Source: Flavobacteriaceae bacterium (GTDB taxonomy: Bacteria > Bacteroidota > Bacteroidia > Flavobacteriales > Flavobacteriaceae). From it: a DNA stretch of 64,000 bases. The notes below the pieces were generated by a model. It was not told the origin of the DNA. It was given only the letters and a program-made list of their open reading frames with translations, and did no database searches. A program made the position numbers and the translations under genes. Shown here piece by piece: positions 21,401 through 28,980 of this stretch (the first letter of the stretch is position 1; every line of letters starts with the position of its first letter). The stretch is taken from assembly GCA_003443635.1 (NCBI GenBank), contig CP031964.1, positions 1 to 64,000 of the forward strand. Direction: 5' to 3'.

Positions 21401-24400
21401 GTGATGTTCCTGAAACACCACCCTCTAAATCACTTGACTCCATTTCTATTGAAGCATAAATTCCATTTGCATTATTTATAATATCTACATTAGGTGTTCC
21501 GTCTCCATTCTTTTTAATGTCAAAATAACCTGTTACATAATCAAAATCATTACTATTAGGGTTTAAAGCTCCTCGCTTAGTCATATTCATTAAAAAGCGG
21601 AAGTAAATAGGTTTATTTGCTATGTCTTTTAAATACTTGTCAATAAAGTTTTCTTTCGTAAAACTTTCTCCTATAGTTTCCGGTAGTTTTATATATAAAT
21701 GACTTGCTTCTCCTATAGTTCCTTTATATAGCAATTGATTATTTTCAGGATCTGATGGATTATGATTTGTACCTGCTCCTACAACTTTAAGCATCCCCAT
21801 TGTGTGCTTATTTTGCACATATTGATAATCGTCACTCTCATATGTTAAGTTAATAGATCCCCCAGAAGGCAAACCAATAGAAGTTAATGCCCAAGCCGAT
21901 GCATACATGTCTTGCGTCACTTTATCATCTTGTTGTACAAATGGATATTCTGAAGTAGTTAAATCATCTTGTGTATTACAGTTTCCATTACTATTTGGCT
22001 TGTAATTACCCCAAATATCAAATGCTTTTAAACTATAATCTGGATTAAATCCATCGTAATTAAATGAATAAGGAGTGTGCTTCCCCATTTGAGATTCTCT
22101 ATATGTGAAATACACTTGTTTAAGAGTTAGCTTTCCTAAATTATTTGTAAGTTCATTTTCATCTAAATTTCCTCCTAAGTTGTTATCTACATTTTTACAT
22201 AAATCATAATCATACACAAAATGTGCAGTTTTAATTGGAGATACTTCTAATATACTGGGGTCATTATCAGGATCACTATCTTCTAATTCGTCTTCAAATC
22301 GTTCATATTCTGGTCTTGAGTATAAACGAATAGCATCCAATTTATATAATTGTTGCTGATTAGCAGCTGGCTCTCCTCCATCTTCTCCTATAACTCCTCT
22401 ACCATCTTTACGTGGGGAAATATCAAAAATAGCGACATGCGTTTTAGTACTAATTTTTTGAATGTATTTTACTTCTTTTTGTCCATATAAGTAGCTTCCT
22501 TTTTCATCTGCATTGTTACTATTTAATCCTGCATTATAAGATGCCTGATTAGTACCGTAAGGTAGTCGCCATTGATAAAGATCTTCTTGAGGTATTACAT
22601 AATCAAAAGTTGTAAATGCACCCAAATCATCAGCTGTTGGTCCATTTCCTGTAAGGTCTTCATAATCTGAAGATAGTACTGAGGATAATAAATAAGTATG
22701 TGCATACGCAGGAGTTACTACTTTATCATAAAAATGATCAATCCCACTACTGTTTGAATTAGAGTTCTCACCTGGAATATATGTAACTGTTCCTTCGGCG
22801 CAATCAAAATTATTAGAATCTGTTGCAAAGGTGACTTCTTGTTTTTCTACATTATAAGCTGTTTCTCCAAATACATATCTAGACCCGTCTGGCTTTAGCA
22901 TACGCATCTCAGCAGTATGATGATCTTTTGCGTATGGATTTCTTCTTTGACTAGCATAAGTTTCCGTATAAAAACCACTTAACTCTCCTGCAGTAATTTT
23001 TTGTATGGATTGGTTTCGCAAATCTCTTTTAGTACGCTTAAAATTTCCTGAAAAAGATTCATCTACATATTCGGGGATATTGGTTCCTTCTTGATAGCGT
23101 TTTACTCTAAATGCATTATCTGCAAAGGCATTAAACCCAACACCTCCAGTTTTGAGGGCCATTGCATTAGTTCCTTTTAATTGATTTGTATATAATTCAC
23201 GCTCATCATCTACTTTATTTTCTCCTACATATTTAAAATAAACGGGTTCGTAATCTAAATTAGCAGCTGTAGTTTCATTCTCATTTCTAAACGCATTAGA
23301 TGCTCTAGTATCCCAAACTCCTGTATGACTTTCTGAAGGTGCAAATACAGCATTAACACCAACATGCCATCCTGTACCACCCTCAGCTTCAATACCTAGG
23401 CTTGCACTCGTACTCTCGTCTTGGACGAATTCATCATAAATCTGACCTATCTGGCTACGATGCGGGCGAAACTGCCCTCCAATGCCTTGTCCATTAACAC
23501 TGTATAAGTCATAAGTGTAGTTTGTAGAAGGTAGTGCCAGTAAATTTTTACTAATTACACGGTCATTTTCTCGATTATAATCTAAAACATCTTCTCTTGA
23601 TGCTTGTCCAGTAAACTCATAACCAAAAGCACGTTCTGTTCTTACTTTATCTTTTATATTTTGAATTGTTGCGGTAGCTGATATTTCTGTCTCAACATCG
23701 AAACCCCATAGATCAGGGCCAGCAGAAAATGAAAATGTGCTATTAAAATCTCGAAATGCTGTTCGTTTTCTAGGAGTTAATGTAATATCTGAAAACGACA
23801 ATCTTCCTGATGTTCCAGATGAGCTTCCATAACTTTCATTTTTTTCTTCTCCAGTTATCTTATCTGTAGTTTTTCTTTCACGTTTCCCACTAACTGAAGC
23901 AGTTAATCCAAAAGATGTTAAGCCTTTATTAGAATTATAAGTTAACCCCGCATTTAATGCTCCTGTTACAGAAGTCCCTTTTATATCACCTAAATTAGCT
24001 TTAGCTCCTAGAGAAGGTGAAATTGTGGCACCTTCTGTAGCTGATGTCTGTACATTAATTCCTGTTGTTATATGATCTCCTAAATCAAACGATAGTCCAT
24101 ACGATGGTCTAAAGCTAATCCCATGATAATTATTGTATTGTATTCCTAGACCCACAGATACACCACCTTTAACATAATCTTCCGTTTCTAATCCAAAAAC
24201 TTGAGGAGATACTTGTGCACTTATCCCCACAGTTACATTAGGTTTCATATTTTGTTCATAGCTCATTTCATCACCTTGAAAATCGTCTGGAATACCACGT
24301 ACTTGTCTGTTTATTTGTCCTACATTTAAATTCCAACCTAGACCAACCCATGATGCTTCTTGATCCATAGTTACACCAGAATCGTAAGCTAGATTAAGTG

Positions 24401-24626
24401 GATAACCTCCAACATCCATAATTGGTATGTTATAGTTAAAATCTCCTGAAGAGAGATTTACCATATCTGAAGTACCAATGGGTGTAAATGAATTGAATTC
24501 TGGTTGTGTTGGCCCACTTGACAATGCAAATAAACTTGATGGTTGTACAACAGTAATAACTAACTGTACGGCCAAATAACTGGCTATAATTTTCGAAAAT
24601 TTACTAGTTCTAATTGCTTTAATCAT
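18426..24626 (-). CDS. Giant Bacteroidota RHS/SpvB-like surface protein with thrombospondin type 3 repeat
   Basis: This 2066-aa protein has an N-terminal hydrophobic export segment (about residues 12-35, KIIASYLAVQLVITVVQP). Residues 50-115 carry the block typical of Bacteroidota RHS-family surface proteins: LSSGDFNYNIPIMDVGGYP, then YDSGVTMDQEASWVGLGWN. The middle is a long beta-rich region with many aromatic repeats. Near residues 1880-1915 is a thrombospondin type 3 calcium-binding repeat (DADDDGWNDDVDVCP, then DYDGDGIGDVCDDD), followed by a basic C-terminal domain rich in Arg. It starts 10 bases after the lipoprotein gene and ends 52 bases before the LRR gene, so the three are one transcription unit. 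It may be the shell or adaptor half of a split RHS/Tc-like assembly; that is inferred from similarity of layout. Confidence 0.75.
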   Translation of the reverse strand: MIKAIRTSKFSKIIASYLAVQLVITVVQPSSLFALSSGPTQPEFNSFTPIGTSDMVNLSSGDFNYNIPIMDVGGYPLNLAYDSGVTMDQEASWVGLGWNLNVGQINRQVRGIPDDFQGDEMSYEQNMKPNVTVGISAQVSPQVFGLETEDYVKGGVSVGLGIQYNNYHGISFRPSYGLSFDLGDHITTGINVQTSATEGATISPSLGAKANLGDIKGTSVTGALNAGLTYNSNKGLTSFGLTASVSGKRERKTTDKITGEEKNESYGSSSGTSGRLSFSDITLTPRKRTAFRDFNSTFSFSAGPDLWGFDVETEISATATIQNIKDKVRTERAFGYEFTGQASREDVLDYNRENDRVISKNLLALPSTNYTYDLYSVNGQGIGGQFRPHRSQIGQIYDEFVQDESTSASLGIEAEGGTGWHVGVNAVFAPSESHTGVWDTRASNAFRNENETTAANLDYEPVYFKYVGENKVDDERELYTNQLKGTNAMALKTGGVGFNAFADNAFRVKRYQEGTNIPEYVDESFSGNFKRTKRDLRNQSIQKITAGELSGFYTETYASQRRNPYAKDHHTAEMRMLKPDGSRYVFGETAYNVEKQEVTFATDSNNFDCAEGTVTYIPGENSNSNSSGIDHFYDKVVTPAYAHTYLLSSVLSSDYEDLTGNGPTADDLGAFTTFDYVIPQEDLYQWRLPYGTNQASYNAGLNSNNADEKGSYLYGQKEVKYIQKISTKTHVAIFDISPRKDGRGVIGEDGGEPAANQQQLYKLDAIRLYSRPEYERFEDELEDSDPDNDPSILEVSPIKTAHFVYDYDLCKNVDNNLGGNLDENELTNNLGKLTLKQVYFTYRESQMGKHTPYSFNYDGFNPDYSLKAFDIWGNYKPNSNGNCNTQDDLTTSEYPFVQQDDKVTQDMYASAWALTSIGLPSGGSINLTYESDDYQYVQNKHTMGMLKVVGAGTNHNPSDPENNQLLYKGTIGEASHLYIKLPETIGESFTKENFIDKYLKDIANKPIYFRFLMNMTKRGALNPNSNDFDYVTGYFDIKKNGDGTPNVDIINNANGIYASIEMESSDLEGGVSGTSQVNPISKAGWYFGRRYLNGIVYGLNQDYRSENVGSIARKLVSSIGAIGEIFTGPNAKLRSNAHLNSQRFIPEKSWIRLSTPKTHKLGGGSRIKQLVMNDHWDEMSPGSALQTYGQTYEYTLENNTSSGVATFEPNNSAENPFVEPFYDNSERLTAPREVSYVEKPFGKAFFPNATVTYSRVAVKNLEREDITRHATGEVISEYYTSKDFPTQVDFTDIENEYNSNQSNVLQQLVGGLFGLPVRVKNAFTLSQGYVVHTNDMNAKMKSQRVYQEGVDTPISSVEYVYSTKEGDKGTLSNILPVISRDGSVSNTKEIAVDYDVITDFRESYSKSETIGINFNIAALLFGIFPVIIPTAFPVNSRIENVAHSAITTKVVHTTAILKEKIATDLGSKVSTVNEAWDAQTGEVILTRTINEFDDQYYNFNFPAYWAYSNMGQASQNLGMQGTLQPSGDYFTLANGSAINYLTLGDELMTDFGQGPERLWVVEFDEAGTGVVLMDRNGNVVNRGDISIQQDLNFKIVRSGYRNQQMGNMGAVTMMSNPIIGSNGNYVTNINTSTFLQDASVTLENNLRIVNASAVAYDDLWNAQCENGLRSIPYENTSSDQLADLAIEDYNFNPYVTNVRGVWRAEKSYAYLTERTDIKQGTNTKNNTRKEGYFKDFTPFYAQNTNEWEQNPDAINQLGENGQGPWTFASEVTQYSPYGAELENRDALNRYSSAQYGYNFTLPVAVASNSKYRDMGSDNFEDYNYINTSDGHFSYKDIVEGDGELGIQTSNQFAHSGNTSLLVPAGNEAILPKELIGELPPDLDADDDGWNDDVDVCPFTFNPNQEDYDGDGIGDVCDDDAIPSITNVEFSEPFCLSRPTIRQGIFTIQGKPNSIVNYELIEQQTSDRGWFAFINNGAEILQKKRQRYQIELNGSGRAIVEIGLYANRRASGRRARRNNKDVILDFQLLAPSSRGMQPISDEVVRLSVKGNRKCRNGGAQVFPPNRQ

Positions 24627-24636
24627 AATACTATAA

Positions 24637-25239
24637 TTATAGTTTTAATGGTATCTCGTTAAAATTAAATTTGATGATTCCGTTACCAAATAATTGATCT
24701 TGGTAAATGAGTTTTATAGTCTCGTTAGGGTCTACATTATTAAAATATAAGAGCAAACGTTTAAAAGGAGCTAGTTTAAAATTACGCTCAAAACTTACTC
24801 CCGAACATTGAATTGTATCGTTAGAAGAAGTGACTACACTAAAATCTTTCTCAATGGAGAATGCCATATATTTTACTGCATTCTCATAAGATTTTTTCGT
24901 GAATTCTGAGAGCAGTAAATCTGATTCTTTTATATGCTGAAATTCTATTTCTACAATACGTTCTTTATTACTAAGACTATATAAAGAATCTGTTTTGTGA
25001 TAATCTCCTTTGGTACTTTTTAATAGGTAATATTGTAAAGGGACTAGAGTAGCCGTATAATTAATATCGTTTATATATTGATTGACACGTTTAGATTTCC
25101 AGCCCTGTTGCTCTAAGCTAAAAAACTTATATTCGTCTAACCCTGTAGTAGTTGAAGACTTTTTACATGAAATTAAAAGCCCTAAAGCAATTAATAAACT
25201 AAAAGAAAGTGTTGGTTTAAATTCTTTTAAAATACTCAT
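24637..25239 (-). CDS. Hypothetical lipoprotein heading the RHS gene cluster
   Basis: This 200-aa protein has a lipoprotein signal: a hydrophobic stretch LSFSLLIALGLLISC with a lipobox cysteine near residue 26, followed by KKSSTTTG. The mature part is charged and predicted beta/alpha, with segments RIVEIEFQHIKESDLLLSEF and FKRLLLYFNNVDPNETIKL. I do not recognise the family. It lies between the secretion operon (87 bases upstream) and the 2066-aa RHS protein (10 bases downstream), on the same strand. It is therefore a candidate envelope-anchored accessory factor linking the two. Membrane attachment is well supported; any role is inference. Confidence 0.7.
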   Translation of the reverse strand: MSILKEFKPTLSFSLLIALGLLISCKKSSTTTGLDEYKFFSLEQQGWKSKRVNQYINDINYTATLVPLQYYLLKSTKGDYHKTDSLYSLSNKERIVEIEFQHIKESDLLLSEFTKKSYENAVKYMAFSIEKDFSVVTSSNDTIQCSGVSFERNFKLAPFKRLLLYFNNVDPNETIKLIYQDQLFGNGIIKFNFNEIPLKL

Positions 25240-25326
25240 TTAATCGTTGGTTAATGTTTCTTTAAAATTAATTAAAGACCTACGATTGCATTAAAGGTTT
25301 TCACATCATTTATTTAAGGAAAATCC

Positions 25327-25833
25327 TTAAAAATTACCTTCGTACTTTTGATTAGAAAATTCTAAGATGTTATTAGTTATATTTATTCCTTCTTGAGCAT
25401 ACATAACATTACCATCACCACTAGTTCCCAAAATAATTTCTAAGTTATTTTTCTCAGCATATTCTTTAATATATATATTAAGCCTGTTCCATACATCTTG
25501 GCTTAAATTTTGGGTATAATTGTCTCGAAGCTCTTGAAAAGCTTTACTTTTATAAGTTATTTCTTGTTGTAAGCTTTTAAAAGAAGAATCTTTATCTGTA
25601 AGAGTTTGAAGCCTATTATATAGACTATCTATTTGTTTTCCTGCTACATTTATTTTTGCTTCTTCAATACTTCTGATTTCTTTAGTCATATTAAATGCAT
25701 TAAATAATTTAATATTATCTATATAAACTAAGTCTTGTTGATTTTTATACTGAAAATAAATAAATAGAGATATACATATTGTTATAATTAATAACAAAGA
25801 ATTTATTAAGGTAAGTTTGTTAAATTTAGTCAT
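25327..25833 (-). CDS. Membrane-anchored OmpH/Skp-like protein, last gene of the secretion operon
   Basis: This 168-aa protein has one N-terminal transmembrane helix (about residues 8-27, LTLINSLLLIITICISLFIY). The rest follows the OmpH/Skp pattern: an opening strand VYIDNIKLFNAF, a charged helical hairpin with EIRSIEEAKI and SLQQEITYKSKAFQELRDNY, and a closing segment EYAEKNNLEIILGTSGDGNV. Skp proteins are periplasmic chaperones for outer-membrane proteins. Here the membrane anchor and the position at the end of a secretion operon suggest a dedicated periplasmic chaperone or holdase. Its start overlaps the GspC/PilP-like gene by 8 bases. A weak hairpin (25313-25331) overlaps its stop codon. 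Confidence 0.75.
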   Translation of the reverse strand: MTKFNKLTLINSLLLIITICISLFIYFQYKNQQDLVYIDNIKLFNAFNMTKEIRSIEEAKINVAGKQIDSLYNRLQTLTDKDSSFKSLQQEITYKSKAFQELRDNYTQNLSQDVWNRLNIYIKEYAEKNNLEIILGTSGDGNVMYAQEGINITNNILEFSNQKYEGNF

Positions 25834-26323
25834 GGATTTTATATATAATTTTTTTGTTTTTATTTAATGATACTATTAAAGAGTCCTCATATGCTTTAAC
25901 TAAAGATATTTCTCCAATAGCTTCTTTTTCACGTTTTCTGTAGAGTTTTTTATTAATTTTTAATAAGATTAGTTTTGTGGATTTTCGTTCTCCCTTAACA
26001 AAACCATGATATGTAATCTCTGGCCAAGTAATACTTGTTTTTACTAATTTTTTTATTGGTTTATTTTTCTTAACAACTACTTGTTTATTTGGAGGTTTTA
26101 ATCTCTTAATTTGTTTAGCAATCTTAAAAGGATTTTTGTTGATTAATTCTAATTGAAAAGTGTCTTTTGCTACCGTATAATAATCTTTATAATTTTCAGG
26201 AATCGTTATCGCTAAAGTATTTTTATCTGTTGTTTTCTTGCTTCCAAAATATCTATAAATTACAGATCCCCATATAGCAATGAGTAATACAATTAATCCA
26301 ATATTTAAATGTTTTTTGTTCAT
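25826..26323 (-). CDS. GspC/PilP-like inner-membrane-anchored periplasmic protein
   Basis: This 165-aa protein has a short cytoplasmic start, one transmembrane helix (about residues 7-25, IGLIVLLIAIWGSVIYRYF) and a Lys/Pro-rich linker with KPPNKQVVVKKNKPIKK. A small beta domain follows: WPEITYHGFVKGERKSTK, then LLKINKKLYRKREKEAIGEI. This layout is that of GspC and PilP, whose beta domain links the inner-membrane platform to the secretin. It starts directly after the lipoprotein gene (adjacent stop and start) and overlaps the OmpH-like gene by 8 bases. Sequence identity to the family is not obvious to me, so the assignment rests on architecture plus operon position. Confidence 0.65.
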   Translation of the reverse strand: MNKKHLNIGLIVLLIAIWGSVIYRYFGSKKTTDKNTLAITIPENYKDYYTVAKDTFQLELINKNPFKIAKQIKRLKPPNKQVVVKKNKPIKKLVKTSITWPEITYHGFVKGERKSTKLILLKINKKLYRKREKEAIGEISLVKAYEDSLIVSLNKNKKIIYKIHD

Positions 26324-27280
26324 TTATTGCACTATTATGGATCTAATTGTACTATAATCGCTTTCATTACCAGATTCGTCAGATGCCCGAACTCTCCAAT
26401 AATAGGTGTTAGGTGTAGTAAATTCGAATTGTATAGAATTATTTTCTGTAGTTTCTGAAGTAATGGTTGTGGTAAAATCTATATTAGTAGAAATTTGAAA
26501 TGTATTTGTAATTGTGGATTGTACATTTCCTGAATCTGTACCGTTAGACCAATTAAATGTAATATTAGACAATCCTGTAGTTAATTGATCTGTTGGTAAC
26601 ATTAAAATTGGTTGATTTGGAGAAACACGATCTAAAAAAAAAGAACGTTCAGTAAGTGTTGTTTCTGAAATTGTATTGGAAGCACCTACCAACCATCTAT
26701 ATTCAGAATCTTCATTAAGTACATTTTCATCAATATTTATACTCGTTGTTGTATGGTCTCTTTCTTCAAATATTGTTTGATCATTATTCCCTCTTCTTAT
26801 TAATATAAAGGTATATGTATCTGCATTCGCTAATTCTGTCCAGTTAAATATAATATTTGAACTATTTGTAAAGATATTATCTGTAGGTGTTAACAAACTA
26901 ACATTCTGATTTGTTAAATCATCCGATGACTGAACCGTAAAGTTTATTTGGCTCACATACTCAGTTTGGTAAGCAAAATTTTCTGCTCTAACGGTCCATT
27001 GATATTCATTTGGATTAAGAATGTATGTGAATGAATTTATGCTTACTAAAGAATCAACAATATTTTCTCGATTATTATTCATAATTTGAATTCTATAATT
27101 ATCTGCTCCTTCTAGTTCTTCCCATAAAAACTGAACTGTATTTCCTCTAATTATTGTATTAGGTATTGGAGCGGTTATTTGAATTAAATCTTCTGAAATG
27201 TCTTCTTCAAAAACATCATCGCAAGAAAATGACATTATAAGTATGCTTATTATTAATATAATATTATATGGCTTTTTCAT
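26324..27280 (-). CDS. Fibronectin/Ig-like repeat lipoprotein within the secretion operon
   Basis: This 318-aa lipoprotein has a signal peptide ending in a lipobox, IISILIMSFSC, with the cysteine near residue 20, then DDVFEED. Three repeats of about 95 residues follow, each with the fibronectin-type hallmark of a strand ending FLW/FNW, an AD-x-Y/N turn and a late YRW/YQW/YYWRVRA strand, for example FLWEELEGADNYRIQI and TYYWRVRASDESGNES. It overlaps the GspM-like gene by 17 bases and abuts the GspC-like gene. A lipoprotein in this position could act like a pilotin that helps place the secretin in the outer membrane, but that is inference. The Asp-Glu residues after the cysteine do not settle which membrane holds it. 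Confidence 0.75.
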   Translation of the reverse strand: MKKPYNIILIISILIMSFSCDDVFEEDISEDLIQITAPIPNTIIRGNTVQFLWEELEGADNYRIQIMNNNRENIVDSLVSINSFTYILNPNEYQWTVRAENFAYQTEYVSQINFTVQSSDDLTNQNVSLLTPTDNIFTNSSNIIFNWTELANADTYTFILIRRGNNDQTIFEERDHTTTSINIDENVLNEDSEYRWLVGASNTISETTLTERSFFLDRVSPNQPILMLPTDQLTTGLSNITFNWSNGTDSGNVQSTITNTFQISTNIDFTTTITSETTENNSIQFEFTTPNTYYWRVRASDESGNESDYSTIRSIIVQ

Positions 27281-27794
27281 AGTTTTGTAATGTGATTTTT
27301 AAAAACAGATTTTGCTTTTTGGTTCTGTAATTTTTTTTTGAATATAACTGAGTACTTATCACTCTAGAATCTTTAAAACTTTTTTCTATTTCGTATAATA
27401 AACTAACTAAGTTTTCATAAGTCCCTCCAAGCTCTATTACATTTGAGTAAACTAAAAATTCTCTGTCAGTAAACAAATGAACATCTTCGACAGAAACAAT
27501 ATTAACATCTAGAGTTGTTTTAGAAACAAAATCAAAAATACTTTGCTGCACATATTTTGGATCTAAATTATCGCCGCCTCCAATTAAATTATCTAGGCTA
27601 GAAATTTCATTTTTTAACCGATATAGGTTATCAAATGAGTATTCACTAGCTGACAACTTCTGTTCCATCTGATTTAACTCTTTTTTAGCAAGAAACATAT
27701 GTTTATATGTTTTTTTATATGATGCCATAAAGAGAATTATAAAACCTCCTAAAATTGCAATAAACTTCTGCTTATGAGTTATATTTTTAAACAC
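27264..27794 (-). CDS. GspM/PilO-like inner-membrane assembly protein
   Basis: This 176-aa protein has a short basic start, one transmembrane helix (about residues 10-25, KFIAILGGFIILFMASY) and a coiled region (FLAKKELNQMEQKLSAS). A ferredoxin-like periplasmic domain follows: VNIVSVEDVHLFTDREFLVY, GTYENLVSLLYEIEKSFKDS. This is the standard plan of GspM and PilO, which pair with GspL/PilN in the inner-membrane platform. The preceding gene is the GspL-like protein, whose stop is 1 base before this start, matching the usual GspL-GspM order. It overlaps the following lipoprotein gene by 17 bases. Confidence 0.75.
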   Translation of the reverse strand: MFKNITHKQKFIAILGGFIILFMASYKKTYKHMFLAKKELNQMEQKLSASEYSFDNLYRLKNEISSLDNLIGGGDNLDPKYVQQSIFDFVSKTTLDVNIVSVEDVHLFTDREFLVYSNVIELGGTYENLVSLLYEIEKSFKDSRVISTQLYSKKNYRTKKQNLFLKITLQNYEKAI

Positions 27795-27795
27795 T

Positions 27796-28980
27796 TTAAA
27801 TTTGAATTTTTATTATAAATGAATTCATTACTTCAGTTTCTTGTGAATATTCTATAATATCTAATCTTTCAACCCATAAGAGTTCTTTCAAGTTCTTCAC
27901 CCAAGCATTAAATGCTTTATCATTCGATGTTTCTCCTGAAATATTAATAACATCAAAATCAAAATTTATTTTTTCATCACGCCTAATCTTTTTAATCAAC
28001 GGAATAATGTCAATTGATTTTAATGCAATGTTTTTATGGATGGTGTTTCCTATGTCTGATATATATTTTGTTATAAACCTCTTATGATTAACTCCATTAG
28101 TTTGTAAAATCTTCTCTTTTAATATTTTTTCTTCTTTTAATTCATTAATCTGTATAATTGTCTGTTGTGAAATAGCATATTCAGATTTTTTCTCTGTTAA
28201 AGACTTTTGATAATGGTCTAATAAAATATGACTTGTAAAAAGTGTTATTATAAAAAATGCAAGCATAAAAATTCCTGCAATTTTGAATCTCTTTTTAAAT
28301 TTAAACTCATTTTCATTTTCTTTTAAAAAATCAATATCAAATTCTATATTTTCATTAGAGAATTTATAATCTAAAAATGAAGCCATTAAAGGAATCTCGT
28401 ATTGGTTTAAAATCTCATTATTAAGAATATATTCTTTTTGTGAAGAGGATTGATTTTTAAATGATATTATTTTATTTGAATCAATCTCTATTGTATAATT
28501 AGATGAAGAAATATTAGAATAATTTTTTATCATTGGCAATAAATTTGCCATAACAAAAGGCCCTAACGAAAGATGAATTACATAACAGTTTACATGTGTT
28601 AGTTCTTTTATTAAATTATCTATAAACTGTTTTCGTGCAACAGAAACAAAAACTGTTTCTTCTTGAGAATACTCAAAAAAATGAAAATCATCTAAATTGG
28701 CTTTAAAAACTATATTTTTTCTATAGCCGGGCTTATTATCAACAGTTTTATTTATAATATTATCACCTTCAATATGTAAAATTAAAGGGTAATCTTTTTT
28801 TAAATGTTCTTTAAATTTTTCATCAATCGTAGTTGAAAATTTACGATTTTCAATTTTTAACTCATTATTTATAAATAAAATTTGTATTAATTGATATTCT
28901 GAAACACCATTTCTATTAGATATTCCCAACACATAATATCTATTATTATCATTTAATATGTTTTTTAATTTCGCTACCAT
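27796..28980 (-). CDS. GspL/PilM-PilN-like inner-membrane platform protein
   Basis: This 394-aa protein has a cytoplasmic N-terminal half of about 230 residues that resembles the actin-like GspL/PilM domain. One transmembrane helix follows near residues 233-253 (IAGIFMLAFFIITLFTSHILL), then a coiled stretch (YQKSLTEKKSEYAISQQTI) and a small periplasmic ferredoxin-like domain ending FIIKIQI. GspL recruits the GspE ATPase to the membrane and pairs with GspM. The ATG at 28980 overlaps the last base of the secretin stop codon, indicating translational coupling. Sequence is divergent, so the call leans on topology and neighbours. Confidence 0.75.
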   Translation of the reverse strand: MVAKLKNILNDNNRYYVLGISNRNGVSEYQLIQILFINNELKIENRKFSTTIDEKFKEHLKKDYPLILHIEGDNIINKTVDNKPGYRKNIVFKANLDDFHFFEYSQEETVFVSVARKQFIDNLIKELTHVNCYVIHLSLGPFVMANLLPMIKNYSNISSSNYTIEIDSNKIISFKNQSSSQKEYILNNEILNQYEIPLMASFLDYKFSNENIEFDIDFLKENENEFKFKKRFKIAGIFMLAFFIITLFTSHILLDHYQKSLTEKKSEYAISQQTIIQINELKEEKILKEKILQTNGVNHKRFITKYISDIGNTIHKNIALKSIDIIPLIKKIRRDEKINFDFDVINISGETSNDKAFNAWVKNLKELLWVERLDIIEYSQETEVMNSFIIKIQI

